DNA from: Nocardiopsis sp. FR4 | GTDB lineage: Bacteria > Actinomycetota > Actinomycetes > Streptosporangiales > Streptosporangiaceae | Assembly: GCF_009830945.1 (NCBI RefSeq) | Contig: NZ_VWVV01000018.1 | Location: forward strand, 62,001-126,000 | Reading direction: 5' to 3' | DNA length: 64,000 nucleotides | In this document: positions 41,380 to 60,742 of the stretch, piece after piece | Layout of the letters: each line of letters begins with the position of its first letter | How positions within the stretch are numbered: the stretch's first letter is position 1 | Program-made: the position numbers and the translations under genes | Notes under the pieces: generated by a model | What the model was told of the DNA's origin: nothing | Database searches by the model: none | The model's input: only the letters and a program-made list of their open reading frames with translations

Positions 41380-43865
41380 TGCGCGTCCCCCTGTCCTGGC
41401 TGCGTGAGTACGTCGACCTCCCGGCCGAGGTGACCGCGCGCGAGCTCGCCGGCCGCCTGACCCTGGCGGGCCTGGAGGTCGAGACCGTCGACGCCCTGGG
41501 CGCCGACCTCAGCGGCCCCGTCGTCTACGGCCGCGTCCTGTCCATCGAGGAGCTCACCGGGTTCAAGAAGCCCATCCGCTTCTGCCGGGTGGACGTGGGC
41601 CGGGCCAACGGCACCGGCGAGCCGCAGGAGATCGTCTGCGGCGCCCGCAACTTCTCCGAGGGCGACCTCGTCGTGGTCAGCCTGCCCGGAGCCGAGCTGC
41701 CCGGCGGTTTCCGGATCGGTGCCCGCAAGACCTACGGCAGGATGTCGGCGGGCATGATCTGCTCGGCAACCGAGCTGGGCCTGTGGGAGGACCACAGCGG
41801 CATCGTCGTCCTGCCCGAGGGCTTCGGCGAGGTGGGCGAGGACGCCATCGGCCCCCTCGGACTGCGCGAGGACGTCCTCGACATCGCCGTCACCCCCGAC
41901 CGCGGCTACGCGCTGTCCCTGCGCGGCGTGGCCCGCGACGCGGCCGCGCTGTACGGAGTGGAGCTGCGCGACCCGGCCGCCGCGGCCGTGGCCGAGCCCA
42001 CCGGTGAGGGCCACCCCGCCGAGATCGACCCGGCGCTGTGCGACCGCTACGTGCTGCGCGGAGCCACCGGGTTCGACCCCGACGCGCCCACCCCGCTGTG
42101 GATGAAGCGCCGCCTGCACCAGTGCGGTGTGCGCCCGGTCTCCCTGGCGGTGGACGTCACCAACTACGTCATGCTCGAACTCGGCCAGCCGCTGCACGCC
42201 TGGGACCGCGCCCAGCTGCGCGGCGCCCTGCGGGTGCGCGCCGCCCAGGAGGGCGAGAAGCTGGAGACCCTGGACCACGTCCAGCGCTCCCTGGACGCCG
42301 ACGACATCGTCATCGCCGACGACAGCGGACCGGTCAACATCGCGGGCGTCATGGGCGGCCTGACCACGGAGATCTCCCTGACCAGCACCGAGGTGCTGAT
42401 CGAGGCGGGCCATTTCGAGGCCATGCACATCGCCCGCGCCTCCCGGCGCCACCAGCTCTCCTCGGAGTCCTCCCGCCGCTTCGAGCGCGGCGTGGACTCC
42501 GCGGTGCAGCTGGCCGCCGCCACCCGCGCGGTGGAACTGCTCGCCGAGCTGGGCGGGGCCACCGTCGAGACCGCCTACACCCACCTGGACCGCACCGTGC
42601 CCCGCGAGCCGATCACGGTGCGCGCCTCGCACGCCGGCTCGGTGGCCGGGGTGGACTACCCCGAGGGCACCACCGAGAAGTGGCTGAGCGCCGTCGGCTG
42701 CGAGGTGGAGAGGGACGGCGACCTGGTGCGGGCCACCCCGCCCACCTGGCGGCCCGACATCACCGACCCCAACGACCTGGCCGAGGAGGTCATCCGCTTC
42801 GAGGGCTACGAGAACATCCCCTCGATCCGTCCGCTGGCCTCGGGCCGGGGGCTGACCGCGAGCCAGCGCCTGCGCCGCGCGGTCGGCCGCGCCCTGGCCG
42901 ACACCGGTTTCCACGAGGTGCTGAACTACCCGTTCGTCGGCCAGCGCGACCTCGACGGCCTCCAGTTGGAGGCCGACGACGACCGCAGGCGGGCGCTGCG
43001 CCTGGCCAACCCGCTCAACGACGAAGAGCCCCTGCTGCGCACCACGCTGCTGCCCGGCCTGTTCAAGGCCCTGGCCCGCAACGTGGGCCGCGGCTTCACC
43101 GACGTCGCGCTGTACGAGACGGGCCTGGTCTACCGTCCCCGGCCCGACGCGCCCAGCGCCCCGATCCTGCCGGTGGACCGGGGCCCCACGGCCGAGGAGC
43201 TGGCCCGGATCGACGCGGCCCTGCCGGAGCAGCCGCGCCGGGTCGGCGCGGTGATCGCCGGCAACGCCGAGCGCGCCGGATGGTGGGGGCCGGGCCGGGA
43301 GGCCGTCTGGGCCGACGCGATCCAGGCGGCCCGCGACATCGCCCGCGTGGCGGGGGTGGAGCTGGAGGCCGAGGCCGACCAGCACGCCCCCTGGCACCCG
43401 GGCCGCTGCGCGGCGCTGTACGTGCGCGTGGACGGCGAGCGCCTGCTCGTGGGCCACGCCGGTGAGCTGCACCCGCGCACGGTCAAGGCCTTCGGCCTGC
43501 CCGAGCGCGCCTGCGCGGTGGAGGTCGAGCTCGACCGGATCGAGCGGGCCCGCACGCCGGTCGTCGCCCCCGAGGTGTCCACCTACCCCGTCGCCACCCA
43601 GGACGTGGCGCTGGTCGTGGACGCCTCGGTGCCGGTGGGCCGGATCAGCGAGGCCCTGGCCGACGGGGCGGGTGAGCTGTTGGAGAGCGTGCGCCTGTTC
43701 GACGTCTACACGGGGGAGCAGGTGGGTGAGGGGCGCAAGTCGGTGGCCTTCACCCTGCGCTTCCGTGCCGCGGACCGCACACTGACGGCCGAGGAGGCCA
43801 GTGCCGCGCGCGACGCGGCCGTGGCCGTGGCGGCCGAGCGCACGGGGGCCGTGCTGCGCGGCTGA
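41379..43865 (+). CDS. pheT: phenylalanine--tRNA ligase beta subunit
   Basis: 828 residues, full bacterial length. It has the N-terminal tRNA-binding (EMAP) domain, the B3/B4 editing domains ([19 protein letters not shown]), a B5 domain, a degenerate class II core, and the C-terminal anticodon-binding FDX-ACB domain ([15 protein letters not shown]). ATG start coupled to pheS. The stop codon lies inside the terminator stem. Confidence 0.97.
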   Translation: MRVPLSWLREYVDLPAEVTARELAGRLTLAGLEVETVDALGADLSGPVVYGRVLSIEELTGFKKPIRFCRVDVGRANGTGEPQEIVCGARNFSEGDLVVVSLPGAELPGGFRIGARKTYGRMSAGMICSATELGLWEDHSGIVVLPEGFGEVGEDAIGPLGLREDVLDIAVTPDRGYALSLRGVARDAAALYGVELRDPAAAAVAEPTGEGHPAEIDPALCDRYVLRGATGFDPDAPTPLWMKRRLHQCGVRPVSLAVDVTNYVMLELGQPLHAWDRAQLRGALRVRAAQEGEKLETLDHVQRSLDADDIVIADDSGPVNIAGVMGGLTTEISLTSTEVLIEAGHFEAMHIARASRRHQLSSESSRRFERGVDSAVQLAAATRAVELLAELGGATVETAYTHLDRTVPREPITVRASHAGSVAGVDYPEGTTEKWLSAVGCEVERDGDLVRATPPTWRPDITDPNDLAEEVIRFEGYENIPSIRPLASGRGLTASQRLRRAVGRALADTGFHEVLNYPFVGQRDLDGLQLEADDDRRRALRLANPLNDEEPLLRTTLLPGLFKALARNVGRGFTDVALYETGLVYRPRPDAPSAPILPVDRGPTAEELARIDAALPEQPRRVGAVIAGNAERAGWWGPGREAVWADAIQAARDIARVAGVELEAEADQHAPWHPGRCAALYVRVDGERLLVGHAGELHPRTVKAFGLPERACAVEVELDRIERARTPVVAPEVSTYPVATQDVALVVDASVPVGRISEALADGAGELLESVRLFDVYTGEQVGEGRKSVAFTLRFRAADRTLTAEEASAARDAAVAVAAERTGAVLRG

Positions 43866-43901
43866 CCGGCGCGGCGCTTCGGCTCGGGCGGGGCCGGTCA
43901 G
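43862..43901 (+). terminator. pheT terminator
   Basis: CTGACCGGC (43862-43870, containing the pheT stop) is perfectly complementary to GCCGGTCAG (43893-43901). Confidence 0.5.
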
Positions 43902-44250
43902 TTCCTGGGAAAGGGGATGGGGCCGGCCCCGCCCGTTCGTGTGCGCGGAGCGCCGCGCGAGGGCGTCCACGGCACCCGCGTGTCGCCCAAAGCTCCGGTT
44001 CCAATCCCGGATTCCAGACTCTTTTTCGGCGCGTTTTTCCAGCGCAGCAAGGGTTTTGGCGCCGACACCGCAGGGTAACCGGAATGAAGTTTGGGTTTCG
44101 GGGCATGAATCTTCGTTTTGTCTCTTGCTGTGAGGCCAGTCGCGCATTTAGCCTTCAAGCACCTGCCACCACCGGGCGCCCGGGAGCAGGCCGGATCAAC
44201 CTGAGTTTTCCGCTGCGCTCTCGCGCATGACACGGCTCGGAGGTCGCCAT
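43866..44250 (+). other. 385-bp A+T-enriched gap at the edge of the catabolic block
   Basis: No credible gene. The part from 43986 to 44160 is clearly less G+C-rich than the flanks, with T5 runs. A tRNA T-arm-like stem-loop (TCCGG-TTCCAATC-CCGGA, 43994-44011) is present but no tRNA can be built around it. The aminotransferase promoter must lie here; I could not place it. Confidence 0.35.
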
Positions 44251-45558
44251 ATGACCGAAACGGTTGTCTCGTCCGCACTCGCTCACCGGGAACACCGGGA
44301 GCCCAGTCGCCTCTGGCACACCTTCTGCGACATGAACGCGGTGGACAGGGGACCGGAGTTCATGGTGGCCCGCGCCGAGGGCGTGTGGCTCTGGGACAGC
44401 GCCGGCGACCGCTACCTGGACGGTACGGCGAGTCTCTGGTACTGCAACGTCGGCCACGGCCGCACCGAGATCGCGGACGCCGTCCACCGCCAGATCACCA
44501 CCCTGGACGCGTACACCGTCTACGGGGACTTCGCCAACCGCCCCGCGCTCGAACTCAGCGAGCGCCTGGCCGCGCACGCACCGGTCGCCGATCCCCGGGT
44601 CATCCTGACCTGCGGGGGAGGGGAGTCCATCGACACAGCGGCCAAACTGGCGCGGCGCTACTGGGCGGTCACCGGCCAGCCCGGGCGCACGCACCTGATC
44701 AGCCGGACCGGCGGCTACCACGGCCTGCACGGCTTCGGCACGAGCATCTCGGGGATGGACCGCTTCCGCAGCGGCTACGGCAGGCTGGTGGAGGACACCT
44801 CCGTGGTGCCGCACGACTCCGCCGCGGCCCTGGAGGCCGAGATCCTGCGGGTGGGGCCCGAGCGGGTGGCCGCCTTCTTCGCCGAGCCGGTGATCGGCGC
44901 GGGCGGTGTGTTCGCTCCGCCCGAGGGCTACTTCGCCGAGGTCTCGCGGATCTGCAACAAGTACGGCGTGCTGTTCGTGGTCGACAGCGTCATCTGCGGT
45001 TTCGCCCGCCTGGGCAACTGGTTCGGCATCGAGCGCTTCGGGGTCGACCCGGACATGATCGTCTTCGCCAAGGGCGTCTCCAGCGGCTACCTGCCGCTGG
45101 GCGGCATCGTGGTCAGCGGCCGCGTGGCCGACCCCTTCTACAACGGCGAGGGCAACCCGTTCCTGCACGGGACCACCTACGCGGGGCACCCCACGGCCTG
45201 CGCCGCGGCGATGGCCAACCTGGACATCCTGGAGCGTGAGGACCTGTTCACGGTGGCCCTGGAGGTGGAGCGGCACCTGGACGGCGCGCTGCGCGGCCTG
45301 GCCGACCACCCGCTGGTGGCCGAGGTGCGCTCGGGCGTCGGGGTGATGGGCGCGGTGGAGCTTACCGAGGAGGCTCTCACCGAGCGGGGCATCACCACGG
45401 CTGAGGTGTTCGCCGAGGCGCGCACCCGCGGGGTGATCGTACGGCCGGTGCCCACGGCCCTGCTGGTCTCGCCGCCCCTGGTCATCACCTACGAGCAGAC
45501 CGACCACATGGTCTCCACCCTGGCCGCCGCGCTGGACGCGGTGGCGGCCCGGCACTGA
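44251..45558 (+). CDS. class III PLP-dependent aminotransferase
   Basis: 435 residues. Fold type I omega-aminotransferase: LDGTASLWYCNVGHGR, YHGLHGFGTSISG, VDSVICGFARLG and the PLP lysine K274 in VFAKGVSSGYLPLGG. Family members transaminate polyamines, beta-alanine, GABA or similar omega-amines with pyruvate or 2-oxoglutarate. ATG 44251 has CGGAGG 7 bp upstream; ATG 44227 has none. Together with the following MarR and FAD-oxidase genes it suggests a small amine or amino-acid catabolic unit. It ends in a strong hairpin. Confidence 0.88.
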   Translation: MTETVVSSALAHREHREPSRLWHTFCDMNAVDRGPEFMVARAEGVWLWDSAGDRYLDGTASLWYCNVGHGRTEIADAVHRQITTLDAYTVYGDFANRPALELSERLAAHAPVADPRVILTCGGGESIDTAAKLARRYWAVTGQPGRTHLISRTGGYHGLHGFGTSISGMDRFRSGYGRLVEDTSVVPHDSAAALEAEILRVGPERVAAFFAEPVIGAGGVFAPPEGYFAEVSRICNKYGVLFVVDSVICGFARLGNWFGIERFGVDPDMIVFAKGVSSGYLPLGGIVVSGRVADPFYNGEGNPFLHGTTYAGHPTACAAAMANLDILEREDLFTVALEVERHLDGALRGLADHPLVAEVRSGVGVMGAVELTEEALTERGITTAEVFAEARTRGVIVRPVPTALLVSPPLVITYEQTDHMVSTLAAALDAVAARH

Positions 45559-45559
45559 C

Positions 45560-45589
45560 CGCGGGGCCCCGTCCCGACGGGGCCCCGCG
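45560..45589 (+). terminator. 14-bp perfect hairpin after the aminotransferase gene
   Basis: 45560-45573 pairs perfectly with 45576-45589, the strongest inverted repeat in the window for its span. It begins just after the stop. Confidence 0.65.
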
Positions 45590-45698
45590 AAGAGCACTCC
45601 TGTTCCCTTTCCACCGGTTGACCGACCCGGCGCGTGGCACTACGCGCCGGGTGTGACGTGTCCGCCCGAAAAACACTGGGCGGGGCAGCGCCCTTCGG

Positions 45699-45709
45699 GT
45701 AAAATTTAC
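45699..45709. promoter_or_regulatory. candidate MarR operator / promoter zone
   Basis: GTAAA-A-TTTAC is a perfect inverted repeat in an A+T-rich island (45697-45727), about 60 bp before the MarR start. Its position suits autoregulation. Confidence 0.4.
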
Positions 45710-45769
45710 TGGGAAGATATTTCTTATGGGTGAGATGCGGGTTCGGCGTCCGCCCGGAGGGGACGGGAC

Positions 45770-46252
45770 ATGTCCAGACAGTCCGAACAAGCGGCGCCGG
45801 AGCAGGCCCTCGGCGACGACGACCTCATCACCGCCTGGGGACTGGTCCACGAGGCGATGACCGCCGTCGAGCCCAAGCTCCTGGGCGGGATCACCCCCGA
45901 CGGCCGGGACATGGCCGGACCGTGGTTCGAGGTGCTCATCCGCCTGCAGCGCACCCCCGGCCACCGGCTGCCCATGAGCCGCCTGGCCCGGGAGGTCAGC
46001 CTCAGCACCGGCGGGTTCACCAAGCTCGCGGACCGCCTGGAGCGCGAGGGCTACCTGGAGCGGGCCAACTGCGCCTCCGACCGGCGCATCGTCTACGCCG
46101 TGCTCACCGACAAGGGCCTGGACTTCATCGGCAAGGCCCGGACCAAGCACGTCGAACGCCTGCGCGCCCACGTCCTGAGGCCCCTCGGGGAGGACGGCGT
46201 GCGCCGGCTCGCCGCCATCGCGCGCACGCTGCGTGACAGTTCCTGCTCCTGA
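45770..46252 (+). CDS. MarR-family transcriptional regulator
   Basis: 160 residues. A winged helix-turn-helix is seen in LPMSRLAREVSLSTGGFTKLADRLEREG, with the wing DRRIVYAVLTDKGLDF, flanked by dimerisation helices. MarR proteins usually repress neighbouring catabolic or efflux genes and respond to small ligands. GGAGGGG precedes ATG 45770. It lies between the aminotransferase and the FAD oxidoreductase in the same direction, so either may be its target (inference). Confidence 0.9.
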   Translation: MSRQSEQAAPEQALGDDDLITAWGLVHEAMTAVEPKLLGGITPDGRDMAGPWFEVLIRLQRTPGHRLPMSRLAREVSLSTGGFTKLADRLEREGYLERANCASDRRIVYAVLTDKGLDFIGKARTKHVERLRAHVLRPLGEDGVRRLAAIARTLRDSSCS

Positions 46253-46358
46253 CAGCGCAGTCGTTCCGCAACGATCCGTAGCCGAATCCGCTCTCCGTGG
46301 CGGCGGTATCGCCCTCAAAGGTACGGAAGGCGTCCCACAAGCCGTCGTTCCCGTGTAG

Positions 46359-49133
<2,775 letters not shown>

Positions 49134-49145
49134 GAAGGCAGCACC

Positions 49146-49921
49146 GTGAGTGTCACCGCTCCCCAGGGATTCCGCGCCGCCGGAGTCGCCGCGGGACTCA
49201 AGGACGACGGCGCCCGCGACGTGGCCGTGGTCGTCAACGACGGCCCCTCCCGGGCCGCCGGAGCCGTCTTCACCACCGCCCAGGACCCGGCCGCCCCCGT
49301 GCTGTGGTCGCGCCAGGTCGTCTCCGGCGGACGCGTGCGCGCCGCCGTCCTCGCCTCGGGCGGGGCCAACGCGGGCACCGGCCCCCGCGGCTTCCAGGAC
49401 GTCCACGCCCAGGCCGAGCACACCGCGGACCTGCTGGAGGACTCCGCCGCCGAGATCGTGCTGTGCGCCAGCGGCCCCCTCGACGTCCGACCGCCCCTGG
49501 ACGTACTGAACAAGGGCGTCAGCGCCGCCCTGGCCGAGGCCTCGCGCGGCGGCGGACTGGCCGCCGCCGACGCCATCCGCACCGACGACACCGTCGTCAA
49601 GATCGCCTTCCGGCGCGGCGACGGCTACACCGTCGGCGCCATGGCCAAGGGCCCCGATCCGTCGGTGTCCTCGGCGCTGTGCGTGCTCACCACCGACGCC
49701 GACCTCACCGCCGACCAGTGCCAGCGCCTGCTGGCCGGAGCCGTCGAGGCCGCCCTGGCGCCGCTGACCGCCGCCAACGACACCGTGCTGCTCCTGGCCA
49801 GCGGCGCCGCCGGCACCACCCCCGACGAGGACGACCTCGCCGCACTGCTCACCGAGGTGCTCAGCGAGCTGGCCACACAGGTCAGCGCCGACACCCCCGA
49901 CCACGACCGGGCCCAGAACTC

Positions 49922-49925
<4 letters not shown>
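49146..49925 (+). CDS. argJ: degenerate ArgJ-like protein (glutamate N-acetyltransferase family), truncated
   Basis: 259 residues against about 380-400 for ArgJ. The N-terminus ([20 protein letters not shown]) and later segments ([45 protein letters not shown]) are clearly ArgJ. The autocleavage site, normally ...ATML..LTTDA with a Thr nucleophile, reads [17 protein letters not shown] (169-185): the Thr is gone and about three residues are missing. The oxyanion segment is CASGPLDV instead of STG-type. The last ~130 residues (the NWGR region) are absent. No frameshift is evident; the stop overlaps argB ATG. Catalysis as an acetyltransferase is very unlikely; a structural, regulatory or new role is open. 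Confidence 0.85.
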
Positions 49926-53605
<3,680 letters not shown>

Positions 53606-53664
53606 CCGCGTACGCGCAGCCACAGCACCACAGAGCACCCAACGAAACACCTGAGGGGGACCCC

Positions 53665-56348
<2,684 letters not shown>

Positions 56349-56654
56349 GCCCCGACCCCGGCGGTTCCCTCGAACCCTTCCGGGCGCGCACCCCCACGGG
56401 TGCGCGCCCGGACGCGTTCGCCGTGCCGCCCTCCCGCGACCGGGTCCACGGCCCCCGCGCCCTCCCCGCGCCCATTTTGGAATTCGCCACGCGACCGCCG
56501 GGAGAGTGCGGTAGCGTCCTGAGTCTGCGGGCACCACGCGTGGTAACCCCTGTGCACACCGTGACGAAACCCCTCGGCGCACGGCCCGTCGGCGCACCGG
56601 TGCGGTGCACCCACGCTCGCCAGGCGCCCGCGACCAGTCCGTGGGAGGAACGCA
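56349..56654 (+). other. 306-bp region between argH and the first conservon
   Basis: Beyond the terminator, a short A+T-richer patch (TTTTGGAATTC near 56474) and TAGCGT near 56512 are possible promoter parts for the cvn genes; spacing is not convincing. No gene seen. Confidence 0.35.
56379..56412 (+). terminator. arg operon terminator, 15-bp perfect stem
   Basis: 56379-56393 is perfectly complementary to 56398-56412 over the loop CCAC, 30 bp after argH. Confidence 0.65.
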
Positions 56655-59174
56655 ATGGGGAACCCGGGAGGCACCGGCCGCGGCGGCATCAGGGCTCAGG
56701 TCAACAGGATCGTGCTGATTCCCAGCATCACCTTCCTGGCCCTGTTCGTCGTGCTCAGCACGGCCACGCTCGCCCAGGCCGTGTCGCTGCGGGCCGCGGT
56801 CGACGACGGCAGGGCCGGGATCCGGCTCGCCAACGCGCTCACCCTCCTGCAGGAGGAGCGCCGCCTGAACGCCGAGTACCTCGCCGCCCCCGACCGCCGG
56901 GCGCGGGAGGACCTCACCGCGGCGGCCGAACGCACCGACCGGGCGCTGGAGCCCGTGCGCGAGCTGCGCGAGACCCTGGGCGAGCGGGACGACCCGGCCA
57001 CCGCCTCGCTCACCGAGGACTTCTTCTCCTCGCTGGCCGGGGTGGAGGACCTGCGCGAGGACAGCCTCGCCGCTCCCGGCCCGGAGCCCGACACCGCCAT
57101 CACCGTCTACACCACCGCCATCGAACAGGGCATCCGCCTGTACTCCGGCACCGCCCGCTCCCTCGACGACGGCCTGGCCTCCGCCGAGGCCGCGGCCGCC
57201 ACCGACCTGATGTGGGCGCAGGAGAGCTTCAGCCACGCCGACGCGGTGATCGGCGCCGTGCTCGCTCGGAACACCCTGGACCGGGTCCAGCAGACCGAGG
57301 TCGCCGCGCTCACCTCCGACGCCCACCGCCGCGTCGACACCGTCCACCCCGGGGACACCGGCGGCGGCCAGTCCTCCGCGCTGGCCGCCCTGGCCCGGAG
57401 CCGGGCCTGGCAGGACGCGCTCTCCATCGCCGACACCCTCGCCCGGCACGAGGCGCCGGTCAGCGTCGACCCGCTCACCGCCGAGCAGTTCCGCAGCCCC
57501 CGGCCGCCCGTCGGGACCGACGGTTGGCGCGAGGCCGCCGACCAGGTCAACACCGACCTGGCCGCGATCGCCGCCGACCGGGCCGAGTCGGTGGTCACCG
57601 CCACCGAGGACGCCAGCTCGTGGATGCTCACCCTCGCGGTGGGCGGCAGCATCCTGTCCCTGTTCGCGGGCACCCTCGCCTACGGTGTGGCGGCACGCTC
57701 CGCCGGACGGCTCAGCTACCGGCTCGTCCAGCTGCGCGCCGACACGCTGGGCACCGCGCGCAGCGACCTGCCCCGTATCGTGCGCCGACTGGAGGCGGGC
57801 GACCACGTCGACCTGGACACCGAGATGAAACAGCTCGACCACGGAGACGACGAGGTCGGCCAGGTCGCCGACGCCTTCAACATCGCCCAGCGCACGGCCG
57901 TGGCCGCGGCCGTCAAGCAGGCGGACATGCGCGCGGGCGTCAACCGGGTCTTCCTCGGCATCGCCCACCGGCACCAGTCCCTCCTGCAGCGCCAGCTCCA
58001 GCTCCTGGACCGCGTCGAGCGCGAGGAGGAGGACCCCGACCTGCTGGAGAGCCTCTTCCAGCTCGACCACCTGGCCACCCGGGGCCGCCGCCACGCCGAG
58101 AACCTCATCATCCTGGGCGGCGCCCAACCGGGCCGCCGCTGGCGCCACCCCGTCCCGCTCGTGGACATCCTGCGCGGCGCCATCTCCGAGACCGAGGAGT
58201 ACGCCAGGGTCCGCCTGACCTCGGTGCCGGAGCTGTCCCTGGCCGGAGCCGCGGTCGCCGACGTCATCCACCTGCTGGCCGAACTCGTCGAGAACGCCAC
58301 CGCCTACTCGCCGCCGCACACCGAGGTCACCATCCACAGCGAGTCCGTGCCCAAGGGCGTGGCGGTGGAGATCGAGGACCGGGGCCTGGGCATGACCGAG
58401 GAGGTCCTGGCCGGGTCGAACAAGACGCTCAGCGAGGCACCCGAGTTCGACGTCATGACCTCGGGCGCGGACTCGCGGCTGGGCCTGTTCGTGGTCGCCC
58501 GCCTCGCGGTCAAGCACGACATCCGCGTGCAGCTGCGGCACTCGCCCTACGGGGGGACCCGGGCCGTGGTGCTCATCCCCTCCTCCCTCGTCGCCTCCGC
58601 CGTGCCCGAACGCCCCCGCGTCGCCCTGCGCCAGGGCGCGCAGGACGCACCGCGGCGGACCGAGCAGGAGCGCACCGACCTGCTCGCCGTGGGCGAGGCG
58701 CCCCGCCGCTCCCGCCCCCTCCTGCGTCCGGTGCCCCGGCACGACGACGGCCCCAGCCCCGAGCTCCCCGCCCGGGGCGCCCCGCTGCTGCGCCGGGTCC
58801 CCCCGCCCGCTCCCGAACCCGCCGCATCCGACCCGGAGGCCGAGGACCTCGACGACTCCGGCGGGGACACCGGTCCGCACGGACGGGTCGGCACCGGCTT
58901 CGGCCGCCCCGGCCTGCCCCGGCGCAGGCGCCAGGCCAACCTCGCCCCCCAGCTCAGGACCGATCCCGTGCCCGAGCGGGCACAGCCAGCCGGGACGGAC
59001 CCGGCCGGGCGCAGTCCCGAACAGGCCCGGCGGATGATGAACGCCTTCAGTGCCGGGACCCGGCGCGGCCGGGCCGCGGACATCGACGCCGACGTCGACC
59101 ACGACGGGCGTGAACACAGCAGTGACGGTCAGGTCGGCGCCAGCGCCGACGATCACACGGGAAAGAGCGACTGA
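56655..59174 (+). CDS. conservon CvnA-type membrane histidine-kinase-like protein
   Basis: 839 residues. TM helix 1 at about 19-43; extracellular nitrate-sensor-like helical domain (about 50-320); TM2 at about 322-345; HAMP-like linker; DHp-like region near 428-500 (RQLQLLDRVE, LDHLATRGRRHAENL). HATPase domain: ELVENATAYSPP near 537, EDRGLGM near 573, SRLGLFVV near 606. A disordered Pro/Arg-rich tail fills 650-839. In related proteins I recall His in L(L/V)HRQL; here it is Gln. CvnA is the receptor of a G-protein-like signalling module with CvnB-D. ATG 56655 with GGAGGAA. Confidence 0.9.
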   Translation: MGNPGGTGRGGIRAQVNRIVLIPSITFLALFVVLSTATLAQAVSLRAAVDDGRAGIRLANALTLLQEERRLNAEYLAAPDRRAREDLTAAAERTDRALEPVRELRETLGERDDPATASLTEDFFSSLAGVEDLREDSLAAPGPEPDTAITVYTTAIEQGIRLYSGTARSLDDGLASAEAAAATDLMWAQESFSHADAVIGAVLARNTLDRVQQTEVAALTSDAHRRVDTVHPGDTGGGQSSALAALARSRAWQDALSIADTLARHEAPVSVDPLTAEQFRSPRPPVGTDGWREAADQVNTDLAAIAADRAESVVTATEDASSWMLTLAVGGSILSLFAGTLAYGVAARSAGRLSYRLVQLRADTLGTARSDLPRIVRRLEAGDHVDLDTEMKQLDHGDDEVGQVADAFNIAQRTAVAAAVKQADMRAGVNRVFLGIAHRHQSLLQRQLQLLDRVEREEEDPDLLESLFQLDHLATRGRRHAENLIILGGAQPGRRWRHPVPLVDILRGAISETEEYARVRLTSVPELSLAGAAVADVIHLLAELVENATAYSPPHTEVTIHSESVPKGVAVEIEDRGLGMTEEVLAGSNKTLSEAPEFDVMTSGADSRLGLFVVARLAVKHDIRVQLRHSPYGGTRAVVLIPSSLVASAVPERPRVALRQGAQDAPRRTEQERTDLLAVGEAPRRSRPLLRPVPRHDDGPSPELPARGAPLLRRVPPPAPEPAASDPEAEDLDDSGGDTGPHGRVGTGFGRPGLPRRRRQANLAPQLRTDPVPERAQPAGTDPAGRSPEQARRMMNAFSAGTRRGRAADIDADVDHDGREHSSDGQVGASADDHTGKSD

Positions 59175-59175
59175 C

Positions 59176-59610
59176 ATGGTGGGCAAGAGCAGGGCAGCGG
59201 ACAACCTGGACTGGCTCCTGGACGACCTGGTCGACCGCGTCGTGGGAGCCGAGCACGCCATCGTGCTGTCCGCCGACGGGTTGTTGCTCGGACGCTCCCG
59301 GGACCTGGCTTCCGAGGACGCCGAGCACCTGTCGGCGCTGGCCTCGGCCTTCCAGAGCCTGGCCCGGGGGACGGGGCGGCACTTCGGCGGCGGCGACGTG
59401 CGCCAGACCGTGGTGGAGATGGAGCACTCCTACCTCTTCGTCACCGCGGCGGGCACGGGGGCGTGCCTGGCGGTGCTGGCCACCGAGGACGCCGACGTCG
59501 GCCTGGTCGCCTACGAGATGAACCTGCGGGTCAAGCGGGTGGGGCAGTTCCTGACCGCCGCGCCCCGCAGGCCGGGGTACCTCACAGCCACGGGGGGTAG
59601 CGGATCATGA
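59176..59610 (+). CDS. conservon CvnB, roadblock/LC7 protein
   Basis: 144 residues, roadblock/LC7 (MglB-like) fold: LDWLLDDLVDRVVGAEHAIVLSADGLLLG then MEHSYLFVTAAGTGACLAVL. In other systems this family acts as GTPase-activating or scaffold partner of small Ras-like GTPases such as CvnD. ATG 59176 is 1 bp after the cvnA stop. Its own stop overlaps the next ATG. Confidence 0.93.
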   Translation: MVGKSRAADNLDWLLDDLVDRVVGAEHAIVLSADGLLLGRSRDLASEDAEHLSALASAFQSLARGTGRHFGGGDVRQTVVEMEHSYLFVTAAGTGACLAVLATEDADVGLVAYEMNLRVKRVGQFLTAAPRRPGYLTATGGSGS

Positions 59611-60098
59611 GCACGTCGGGGGAACGGCGCGGAGCGCACACGTCCCGGCTCGCGGCGGAGGGGGCCGCGGGACCGGTGGCCGGGCGTCAGGCGCCACCGT
59701 GGCACCGGGGCCGGGGGCATCCGACCTCCGAGGGCCCCTCGGTCGGGGTGACGTCCGGCGACGCGCCCACCGGCGCCCTGGTGCGGCCCTACACCATGAC
59801 CCGGGGCCGCACCCGGCCCTCCACCGGGCCGCGTCTGGACCTGGTCACCATCGTGGTCGCCGCGCACGGCCGCGACGACCGCGCCCAGGAGCCCGAGCGC
59901 GAGGCCATCCTGCGACTGTGCCGCAGACCGATATCGGTGGCCGAGATCTCCGCCCGGCTCGACATCCCCCTGACCGTGGTCCGGGTGCTGCTGGGCGACC
60001 TGCTCGCCGACGGCGACGTACGCACCCGGGCGACCACGACCCAGCTTCCCGAGAAGAAAGTACTTCAGGCGGTACTCGATGGCATCCGCAGACTCTGA
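59607..60098 (+). CDS. conservon CvnC, DUF742 protein
   Basis: 163 residues. The first ~55 residues are low-complexity; the DUF742 domain follows (GALVRPYTMTRGRTRP, then REAILRLCRRPISVAEISARLDIPLTVVRVLL, winged-helix-like). Function in the complex is not well defined; it is always found with CvnB and CvnD. It overlaps cvnB by 4 bp and cvnD by 20 bp. Confidence 0.93.
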   Translation: MSTSGERRGAHTSRLAAEGAAGPVAGRQAPPWHRGRGHPTSEGPSVGVTSGDAPTGALVRPYTMTRGRTRPSTGPRLDLVTIVVAAHGRDDRAQEPEREAILRLCRRPISVAEISARLDIPLTVVRVLLGDLLADGDVRTRATTTQLPEKKVLQAVLDGIRRL

Positions 60099-60675
60099 GA
60101 CCCGGCCGCAGGAACCGATCCCGCAGGCGGTCAAGATCATCATCGCCGGGGGGTTCGGGGCGGGCAAGACCACCCTGGTCGCCTCCGTCAGCGAGATCAC
60201 CCCGCTGAGCACGGAGGAGGTGATGACGGAGGCCAGCTACGGGGTGGACGACCTCGGGGGAGTGGAGCACAAGAACACCACCACCGTCGCCCTGGACTTC
60301 GGCCGCATCACCATCAACGCCGACATCGTCCTGTACCTGTTCGGCACGCCCGGCCAGGACCGCTTCTGGTTCATGTGGGACGAGCTGGCCGAGGGCGCCC
60401 TGGGCGCTGTCGTGCTCGCCGACACCCGGCGCCTGGACACCTGCTTCCACGCCGTGGACTTCTTCGAGCGGCGGGACGTCCCCTTCATCGTCGCGGTCAA
60501 CCGCTTCGATGGGGCCACGGCCTACCGCGAGGAGGAGGTCCGCGAGGCGCTGGACGTCTCCGCCCGGGTGCCCATCGTCATGACCGACGCCCGCGAGCGC
60601 GAGTCCTGCAAGAAGGTGCTGGTCGAGCTGGTCACCCACGTCATCCGGGGACGCAGCCCCGCCATGAGCGGATGA
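60079..60675 (+). CDS. conservon CvnD, small Ras-like GTPase
   Basis: 198 residues. P-loop GGFGAGKTTLV (from residue 24, K30), G3-like LFGTPGQDRFWF, G4 VAVNRFDGA. This is the MglA/Rab-like GTPase of conservons, presumed to associate at the membrane with CvnA. The start codon lies within the cvnC end. No cvnE/F (P450) follows. Confidence 0.94.
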   Translation: MASADSETRPQEPIPQAVKIIIAGGFGAGKTTLVASVSEITPLSTEEVMTEASYGVDDLGGVEHKNTTTVALDFGRITINADIVLYLFGTPGQDRFWFMWDELAEGALGAVVLADTRRLDTCFHAVDFFERRDVPFIVAVNRFDGATAYREEEVREALDVSARVPIVMTDARERESCKKVLVELVTHVIRGRSPAMSG

Positions 60676-60742
60676 GCGCGGCGGGCGCCACCCCGGTCAC
60701 CTCCCCCGGACGCGATCCGGTATACGTTCAGGAGACACGCCC

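Noticed and set aside
43994..44011. tRNA T-arm-like stem-loop near the catabolic block (possible attachment-site scar)
   Set aside because: No acceptor, D or anticodon arm can be built around it, and there is no integrase or matching repeat at the other edge.
43898..44278. 126-codon - strand ORF in the pheT-aminotransferase gap
   Set aside because: Arg/Pro-rich, no motif, no ribosome site, and it would overlap the aminotransferase promoter.
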